From UBA3478 sp036782715 (GTDB taxonomy: Bacteria > Bacteroidota > Bacteroidia > Flavobacteriales > Flavobacteriaceae): DNA of 12,352 nt. The notes beneath the pieces are model-generated. The model worked only from the letters and a program-made list of their open reading frames with translations. It was not told where the DNA came from and searched no databases. The stretch covers positions 1-12,352 of the forward strand of contig DAIPYN010000036.1 of assembly GCA_036782715.1 (NCBI GenBank), read 5' to 3'. Shown one piece after another: positions 7,107 to 12,352 of the stretch. Position 1 is the first letter of the stretch, and each line of letters starts with the position of its first letter. A program made the translations under genes and the position numbers.

Positions 7107-10100
7107 CTTGTAGGTGTTCTTTAACTGCACGCTCAGCTAATCGCGGAGCAATGCGTTCGCCAGTTCTTAAATAGTGAATTGCCAGTTTGATTCGATTACC
7201 AAACAGCAAGAAAATAGGAAGCATCACCAAGGTTAATAGGGTGGCGTATCCGATACCGTAGGCGATGGAAATGGCCATAGGTTTTAGGAATTGTGCTTGT
7301 CTACTTTTTTCGAGTAATAAAGGAGCAAGACCAGCAATGGTAGTAATCGAGGTTAAGAAAATAGCTCTAAAACGAGATCTTCCTGCTTCGAAAAGGGCTT
7401 TCTCCAGTTTCATTCCGGCCTTCAAATTCGAATTGTATTTTCCGATAAGAACGAGCCCGTCATTAACCATAATTCCAATAAGGGCAATGATACCCAGTAG
7501 CGATAGAATATTCAGCGGGAATCCATGAATCTTGTGACCCCATGCTACCGCAGTAATGCTAAACGGCACCAACATTAGAAGAAGTAAGGGCTGAGAAAAG
7601 CTTCTAAAGGTGAATGAGATCACAACGAAAATGAGGAAAAGAGCGGTTAAACCAACGAGTCGAAGCGAGTCAACGAGTTTGCCTGCCTCACGATTTTGAC
7701 CCTCATAAGAAGGAGTAACGGTCGGATATCTCGCCGAGATATCTGGCATAACATCAGTTTTAATCCAATCCAAAATTTCTGTTGCCGTGGTGGTATCTGG
7801 ATTATCTAAATCAGCATTAATTTGAATCTCACGCTGACCATCGAGGTGATTAATAGCGACTTCCCCACGAACAATTTCGTAGATCGCAATTTCTCTGAGC
7901 GGTACAAGTCCTCCAGAAGGAGTACTAATTCTCATCTCATCTAGATCAGCCAGTGAAGAACGATTTTCGCGATCGTATCGAACCCAGACTCTGATTTCAT
8001 CTTGACCTCTCTGAAAACGAAGTGCCTGTGCTCCGAAAAATCCCGAGCGCACCTGTGCCATAATCGTTCTCAAATCGAGCCCAAGTAAATAAGCAGAGCT
8101 CTTTAACTGAAGTCGTACTTCTTTGATACCTGCAGGGTCATTATCAGAAACATCCTTTAAAAGGGCATTGTCGAGCATTGCCCGCTTTAATTGATTCTTA
8201 GCCTCTTTGAGTTCTTGAATGTTGTTTCCTAAAAGAGAAACACTGACAGGTGAGCCTCCAAAATTTCCGCCCGAACCATAGATTAAACTTTCAACCCCAG
8301 CGACTGGCCCAACCAACTCTCTAATTCTTGTGGTGATTAAGTTCGCCTTGATGGCGTCTGGACGCTCCTCTCCGGGCAATAAGTTAATTTGTAAACTCGC
8401 AGTAGATGAACCAGGCCCTAATCTTAGGATAATATTCTCGAAAAGCTGTTTACCAGTACCTTCTAGATAAGCGGCTGTAAACTCTTCATTAGCGATCAGC
8501 GACTTCTCTTCAATAAGGCGAATGATTGAATCTGTTACCTTCTCATTCGTTCCATTAGGCATCTGAAGGTTAATACTTACCTGGTCAGAAGCAACTCTCG
8601 GGAAGAAGGTGGTTTGGATAATTCCTCCTCCAATGAATCCGAATGTGCTTATTAAAAGCGCTAAGAACATCGCAAAAGTGAAGAATGAATTTTTTAATGC
8701 GAATTTCAAGAAAGGCGTATATAATTGATCTCGCATCCACACCATTGCTCGGTCACCTGTTTGATTAATTACACGCATCTTCGCAAACCCCTTGCCGATT
8801 AAAGTTTTCGGTTCTTGTTGTGGCTTAAGAGCCTTTGAGTGGGCTAAGTGCGAGGGTAAAATGATCAAAGCCTCGACGAGTGATACCGCCAAAGTTAAAA
8901 TCACGATCACCGATACTTCAGAGAAGAACTCTCCGATTCGACCATCTAAGAATAGAAGGATACCAAAGGCAAGAATGGTAGTCAGAATAGCTGAAACAAT
9001 CGGAGGAATCACCTCAAGGGTACCTTCAATAGCAGCCTGAACCGGTGATTTTCCTTTTTCGTGATGTTGATAGATGTTTTCGGCAATTACAATTCCGTCA
9101 TCTACCAGAATACCAATTACAATGATCATTCCAAAGAGCGAAAGTACATTGATCGTAACCCCTGCGAATGGAGCAACTACAAACATTCCTAAAAATGCAA
9201 CCGGTAAGCCAAATGCTACCCAAAATGCCAAACGCGTATTTAGAAATAAGGATAGAAACACCAGAACGAGAATCATTCCCATAATGGCATTTTCAGTGAG
9301 TAATTCGGTACGCTGAGTAAGTGTGGTTGATAGATCGTTTACCACGGTAAGTTTCACATTCGAAGCCTTTTGATTAAAAACATCGATGTATTCTTTAACC
9401 GCCTCAGCAGCTCCGATAAGATCTTCGGTATTCGTAGAGGTAATAGTTACCGTGATAGCTCGTTCTCCATCAAAATAAGTGGCGTTCGGAGATTCTGCAA
9501 ATCGATCACGAACCGTAGCTACATCAGACAGACGTAACATTCGACCATCAGGTAATGCCTTGATTACAATGGTAGAAAGTTCATCGGCATAGTACTGACG
9601 ATTATTCGCTCGAATCAGATATTCTTCAGCATCAGCTTTTACTGTACCCCCGGTGATTAAAAGGTTACTAGCCGCAATCTTTTGAGCTACCTCTGAAAAA
9701 CTGATATCATAAGCAAGGAGTTGGTCTTCGATCAGTGCAATTTCAATTTCTTCTTCAGGATAACCGGTAATTGCAATCTGAGAAATTCCTTCGATAGCTC
9801 TGAGGTCGTTTTCAACTTGGCGTCCGACTTGTTTGAGAACCGACAGTGGAATATCATCACCAGAAATAGCGAAACTGATGGTTTGACGCACCACCTCTTG
9901 CTTGGCAACCACTAAGGGCTCCATGCCGGTCGGATAGTTTGGCACCCGATCCACTGCATTTTTAACCTCAAGAAGCATAAAGTCAATATCTCGGCCCTTT
10001 TCAATCTCGACGTTGATAGTTCCACTATTCTCCCGAGAAGTAGAAGTTACTCGGTCTATTCCTTGAAGTCCCTTTAAATTATCCTCAATTTTGAGCACGA

Positions 10101-10290
10101 CTCCTTCTTCAATTTCTTGAGGAGAAGCTCCAGGATAAACTACCGATATCAAAATATTCTTCGAATCAGAGAGCGGAAAAAACGATGAGTTTAATGAAAA
10201 GGCTCCAACGAGACCGAAAATCACAAATGAGAGGATCACGATGTTTACCGCAACCTCATATTTTATAAAGTAGGAGATTAATTTTCTCAT
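7096..10290 (-). CDS. RND-family inner-membrane efflux pump (AcrB/MexB-like)
   Basis: The start is the ATG at 10290 (1064 residues), 4 nt after the adaptor stop. The longer reading from 10305 begins with TTG inside the adaptor gene. Size and architecture match the HAE/AcrB group. Helix 1 is near residues 13-33. A periplasmic porter domain follows, beginning FPLSDSKNILISVVYPGASPQEIEE. Helices 2-6 contain the proton-relay pair in helix 4 (GILVDDGIVIAEN, D397 and D398). After a second porter domain (FFPRVASDQVSINLQMPNG onward), helices 8-12 contain FLTSITTIAGLAPLLLE with the conserved Thr near 980. In helix 10, where AcrB has the relay Lys940, this protein has Asn (MVNDGLVLI, N943). It should export substrates using the proton-motive force as a trimer with the adjacent adaptor and channel. 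The substrate (drugs, metals, lipids or others) cannot be assigned; the helix 4 motif does not look like the CusA metal-pump type. Confidence 0.94.
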   Translation of the reverse strand: MRKLISYFIKYEVAVNIVILSFVIFGLVGAFSLNSSFFPLSDSKNILISVVYPGASPQEIEEGVVLKIEDNLKGLQGIDRVTSTSRENSGTINVEIEKGRDIDFMLLEVKNAVDRVPNYPTGMEPLVVAKQEVVRQTISFAISGDDIPLSVLKQVGRQVENDLRAIEGISQIAITGYPEEEIEIALIEDQLLAYDISFSEVAQKIAASNLLITGGTVKADAEEYLIRANNRQYYADELSTIVIKALPDGRMLRLSDVATVRDRFAESPNATYFDGERAITVTITSTNTEDLIGAAEAVKEYIDVFNQKASNVKLTVVNDLSTTLTQRTELLTENAIMGMILVLVFLSLFLNTRLAFWVAFGLPVAFLGMFVVAPFAGVTINVLSLFGMIIVIGILVDDGIVIAENIYQHHEKGKSPVQAAIEGTLEVIPPIVSAILTTILAFGILLFLDGRIGEFFSEVSVIVILTLAVSLVEALIILPSHLAHSKALKPQQEPKTLIGKGFAKMRVINQTGDRAMVWMRDQLYTPFLKFALKNSFFTFAMFLALLISTFGFIGGGIIQTTFFPRVASDQVSINLQMPNGTNEKVTDSIIRLIEEKSLIANEEFTAAYLEGTGKQLFENIILRLGPGSSTASLQINLLPGEERPDAIKANLITTRIRELVGPVAGVESLIYGSGGNFGGSPVSVSLLGNNIQELKEAKNQLKRAMLDNALLKDVSDNDPAGIKEVRLQLKSSAYLLGLDLRTIMAQVRSGFFGAQALRFQRGQDEIRVWVRYDRENRSSLADLDEMRISTPSGGLVPLREIAIYEIVRGEVAINHLDGQREIQINADLDNPDTTTATEILDWIKTDVMPDISARYPTVTPSYEGQNREAGKLVDSLRLVGLTALFLIFVVISFTFRSFSQPLLLLMLVPFSITAVAWGHKIHGFPLNILSLLGIIALIGIMVNDGLVLIGKYNSNLKAGMKLEKALFEAGRSRFRAIFLTSITTIAGLAPLLLEKSRQAQFLKPMAISIAYGIGYATLLTLVMLPIFLLFGNRIKLAIHYLRTGERIAPRLAERAVKEHLQDEV

Positions 10291-10294
10291 CCGA

Positions 10295-11407
10295 CTAGTC
10301 TTCAATGATTTTCACCGGCTGGGCCTTGAACGCTCCAGGTAAGGTTTTCGATAGCACCTTTTCACCCTCTGCTACTCCACTTACAATTGCCGTATTCTCA
10401 GTGTAATGAACCACCTCAACAGGAACTAAAGCCAACAAACCTTCTCTAACCACGAAGATCTCCTGAGAGTCAAGAACCAGCGAACGATCGATTTCTATCA
10501 CATTATCGATAGTTTCCATTTCAATCTCAGCAGTTAGATATTGACCTTCACGCAATCGTTGACTTCTAACAGAAAGGGTTAGCTCAATGGTCTGAGTAGT
10601 TTGATCAATCGATGGGTTAATTCGAACTACCGTTCCCTCATATTTCGTTTCAGATTCAAGACTGTGTAGAGTCACCTCTTTCCCAGTACGCAAATTCTCA
10701 GCATAGGTAGCAGGTACAGAAACTGGCATTTCAAAAACTCCCTTTTCAATGAAGGTACCTAAAGGTTGAGCGGCTCTAACCAAACTTCCTTCGGTTACAT
10801 TCGCTAACGAAAGCGCTCCGTCAAAAGGGGCAATAATCGTGTATTTGGCAAGTCTAGCTTCTAAATTTAAAACATTGTAGTATGCGTTCAGAATTCCTCT
10901 TCCGCTAATAAAAAACCGCTCTTTCTCAGAGTCGAAATGAGGTAACTCTGCAGTTGGAGCATCAATGTTGTAAGCCGTTACATAGGCCTCCCATTTCGGA
11001 TAAATCGAAGGAAAATCAAGCTCAATATCTGCCAAAGAAGTACTAAGGGTATTTAAAAAATTACTCTTAGCCGAACGAACTGAAGCTGCAAATTCTGAAT
11101 CGTCTAGAGCCAAGATTACTTCACCTTTTTTATAGGTTTGACCCGATCTGAATGCCTTTCCAGTGAACTTAAGTACGCCCTGAACCTCTGAAAATAACTC
11201 GATCCGTTGTCTAGCAACCAATCTTCCGTTTGATGAAACCACAAGAGGAATAGAGGTGTTTTCAGCCGGATGCACAAAAACCGACTTAACAGTCTTAGCA
11301 ACGGTACGTTGAGGAGTTTTATTCGAGGACACTAACTTATTTGCCAGGAAAACAGCAAGAATTAGCGCAGATACTCCTAGAATAGGTAAAAGAATTGATC
11401 GTTTCAT
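10295..11407 (-). CDS. RND efflux periplasmic adaptor (membrane-fusion protein)
   Basis: This 370-residue protein starts at the ATG at 11407. An N-terminal hydrophobic segment (about 4-27) without a lipobox Cys acts as an uncleaved anchor or signal peptide. The barrel-sandwich (lipoyl-like) domain is split in the usual way: a first half at about 68-103 (VQGVLKFTGKAFRSGQTYKKGEVILALDD shape) and a second half at about 188-215 (APFDGALSLANVTEGSLV). The intervening alpha-hairpin (about 104-187) is short. A beta-barrel domain follows, with HSLESETKYEGTVVRINPSID and the GQYLTAEIEM segment, then a membrane-proximal domain with VVREGLLALVPVEV and a closing LPGAFKAQPVKI. These are diagnostic of HlyD/AcrA-type adaptors (RND subunit). 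It links the pump to the TolC-like channel in the periplasm. Its stop lies 4 nt before the pump ATG. Upstream is a 96-nt leader with two dyads. Confidence 0.92.
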   Translation of the reverse strand: MKRSILLPILGVSALILAVFLANKLVSSNKTPQRTVAKTVKSVFVHPAENTSIPLVVSSNGRLVARQRIELFSEVQGVLKFTGKAFRSGQTYKKGEVILALDDSEFAASVRSAKSNFLNTLSTSLADIELDFPSIYPKWEAYVTAYNIDAPTAELPHFDSEKERFFISGRGILNAYYNVLNLEARLAKYTIIAPFDGALSLANVTEGSLVRAAQPLGTFIEKGVFEMPVSVPATYAENLRTGKEVTLHSLESETKYEGTVVRINPSIDQTTQTIELTLSVRSQRLREGQYLTAEIEMETIDNVIEIDRSLVLDSQEIFVVREGLLALVPVEVVHYTENTAIVSGVAEGEKVLSKTLPGAFKAQPVKIIED

Positions 11408-11423
11408 GCATTAAAAGGGTTGT

Positions 11424-11439
11424 GGAGTATTTCTACTCC
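11424..11439 (-). promoter_or_regulatory. Perfect hairpin/dyad just upstream of the adaptor start
   Basis: Reading the minus strand, GGAGTA and TACTCC flank GAAA, giving a perfect 6-bp stem closed by a GNRA-type tetraloop. It ends 16 nt before the ATG at 11407. No T-run follows, so it is not a normal terminator. It could be a protein-binding dyad, an mRNA element affecting adaptor translation, or a processing or stability hairpin between the receptor and efflux genes. Function is inferred only from symmetry and position. Confidence 0.4.
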
Positions 11440-11486
11440 GAAATCAACACCACTATGCCAAGAACCGTGCCAAAAAGAACCTATTC

Positions 11487-11498
11487 GAGTTTTTACTC
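11487..11498 (-). repeat. Second short dyad (GAGT/ACTC) after the receptor gene
   Basis: GAGT (11487-11490) and ACTC (11495-11498) flank TTTT, a 4-bp inverted repeat 5 nt after the receptor stop. It shares the GAGT...ACTC arms of the longer dyad at 11424-11439, with centres about 61 nt apart. A stem this short may be chance. It is listed because it resembles the other dyad in the same 96-nt spacer. Confidence 0.25.
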
Positions 11499-11503
11499 AA
11501 GGC

Positions 11504-12352
11504 TTAAAGAGAATAGTTAAGACTTAGCCCAAAATTGCGACTTGGCATAGGAATGAAGCTAGTTTCCCAATACGATTGATTCAGAAGGTTGAAGGCGCCC
11601 ACTTGTAAGTTAAAATTACCCATCGATTGATTGAAGTTCGCATCTACCACGGTATATGATCTTCCTGTCGCACGCTCAATCCATTTAACATTCAAACTAC
11701 CTGTAGTCGTTTTAGTTAACCTACCCGATAGCTGAGCTGTAAAATGATGCTTTAGATCGTTATCAATGGAATATCTAGAAAAGGCGAAAACCTCTTCCCC
11801 AAAATTTTGAGTCATATAGGTGTATGACAAAGAGAGCGCTGACGAGTTAGACGAACCAAAACGATAACGATAATTTAAATCGATCCCTTCTGTAGTAAGG
11901 TTAGCGATGTTTTGTGCCTCAAACAAAGCCTCTTCCTCTTGCTTCACATAATCGATAAGATTTGAGGAGTTGCGCTTAAAATAAGTGACAGACCACTGGT
12001 TCTTCAAGCTTACTTTTCTAAGTCCAATTTCTATGGCATTTGAAGTTTCTGGAAGTAAATTTTCATTTCCTAAAGTCGTTCGATCACTGTAATAAAGGTC
12101 AGTAAAAGTGGGCACTCTAAATGTCTTTCCATAGTTCAAATACCCGCGCAAGGATGGATTAATTTGCCATCCCAAGTCTAGTCCTGGATAAACCTTGGTA
12201 CCTACAGTAGAAAAATAGTTCACCACAACTCCTGGGGTAATATCTATTCGACGATCCAAAACAGAGATGCGCTGTTCCAAAAATAGATTCGCCATTTTTC
12301 GATTTCGCTCACCCAAATTGTTACTCTGAATACTTATCGATGCCACTTCTCC
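11504..12352 (-). CDS. TonB-dependent outer-membrane receptor, C-terminal part (N-terminus beyond right edge)
   Basis: The frame is open from the right edge to the TAA at 11504-11506, giving the last 282 residues. There is no true start in the window; the GTG at 12346 is internal. The hallmark barrel segment GYLNYGKTFRVPTFTDLYY (about 70-88) is followed by GNENLLPETSNAIEIGLR (about 95-112). This is typical of TonB-dependent receptors of the BtuB-like branch (siderophore, cobalamin and related receptors). Alternating beta strands follow, then the standard ending GAFNLLNQSYW and PMPSRNFGLSLNYSL. It should import a scarce ligand across the outer membrane with TonB/ExbB energy. The ligand cannot be assigned without the plug domain. 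The final residue is Leu rather than the usual aromatic residue. It is the first visible gene of the minus-strand block, 96 nt upstream of the adaptor, and may be cotranscribed with the efflux genes. Confidence 0.9.
   Translation of the reverse strand, partial: GEVASISIQSNNLGERNRKMANLFLEQRISVLDRRIDITPGVVVNYFSTVGTKVYPGLDLGWQINPSLRGYLNYGKTFRVPTFTDLYYSDRTTLGNENLLPETSNAIEIGLRKVSLKNQWSVTYFKRNSSNLIDYVKQEEEALFEAQNIANLTTEGIDLNYRYRFGSSNSSALSLSYTYMTQNFGEEVFAFSRYSIDNDLKHHFTAQLSGRLTKTTTGSLNVKWIERATGRSYTVVDANFNQSMGNFNLQVGAFNLLNQSYWETSFIPMPSRNFGLSLNYSL

Noticed and set aside
7265..9915. Four plus-strand open frames (7265-7528, 8792-9040, 9074-9316, 9721-9915)
   Set aside because: All are antisense to the well-supported RND pump gene.
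11116..11301. Minus-strand open frame of 61 codons
   Set aside because: It is an alternative frame inside the adaptor gene.
11424..11439. Intrinsic terminator after the receptor gene
   Set aside because: The hairpin has only a 6-bp stem and is followed on the minus strand by ACAACCC, not by a T-run.
11408..11503. Cobalamin riboswitch or other riboswitch before the efflux genes
   Set aside because: The spacer is only 96 nt and shows no riboswitch core; the receptor's own leader lies outside the window.
1..12352. CRISPR array, insertion sequence, tRNA or phage-defence genes
   Set aside because: No regularly spaced repeats, transposase motifs, tRNA-like folds or defence domains were seen; all space is taken by ordinary chromosomal genes.

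Overview
The window looks like chromosomal DNA of a member of the Bacteroidota, most likely the marine Flavobacteriia. The evidence is moderately AT-rich DNA, starts without clear Shine-Dalgarno sequences, TAnnTTTG-type -7 promoter boxes (best match at 4576-4583), and family types typical of the phylum: a DUF6526-like protein, an M14 metallopeptidase with signal peptide, and a TonB-dependent receptor beside an RND efflux operon. It holds eleven protein-coding genes, two of them cut by the window edges. I see no rRNA, tRNA, CRISPR array, insertion sequence, attachment site or other sign of recent transfer.

Layout, left to right. (1) Positions 1-3268, minus strand: a four-gene run read right to left. 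It consists of a DUF6526-like two-helix membrane protein (3268-2840), a small exported protein of unknown function whose ATG overlaps the previous stop as ATGA (2843-2445), a polytopic membrane protein of unknown function (2381-1503), and 8 nt later a secreted M14 zinc carboxypeptidase that leaves the left edge (1494-1). (2) Positions 3370-5799, plus strand: three probably separate units, an MFS transporter of the YbjJ/MosC type, a thioredoxin with its own promoter and a strong intrinsic terminator, and a short-chain dehydrogenase/reductase. (3) Positions 5796-12352, minus strand: a tripartite RND efflux operon. A TonB-dependent receptor (N-terminus beyond the right edge) comes first, then after 96 nt the membrane-fusion adaptor, the RND pump (4 nt after the adaptor stop) and a TolC-like outer-membrane channel (11 nt overlap).

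The efflux proteins should form one envelope-spanning machine: an inner-membrane proton-driven pump, a periplasmic adaptor and an outer-membrane duct. The substrate cannot be read from sequence. The adjacent TonB receptor could be functionally linked, but this is inference from gene order. Three listed gene starts were moved downstream after reading the junctions (pump to 10290, channel to 7106, dehydrogenase to 5020), and the small exported protein was moved to 2843.

I did not find a convincing novel system. The least explained parts are the DUF6526 / small exported protein / membrane protein / M14 peptidase cluster and the dyad-containing leader in front of the efflux genes.
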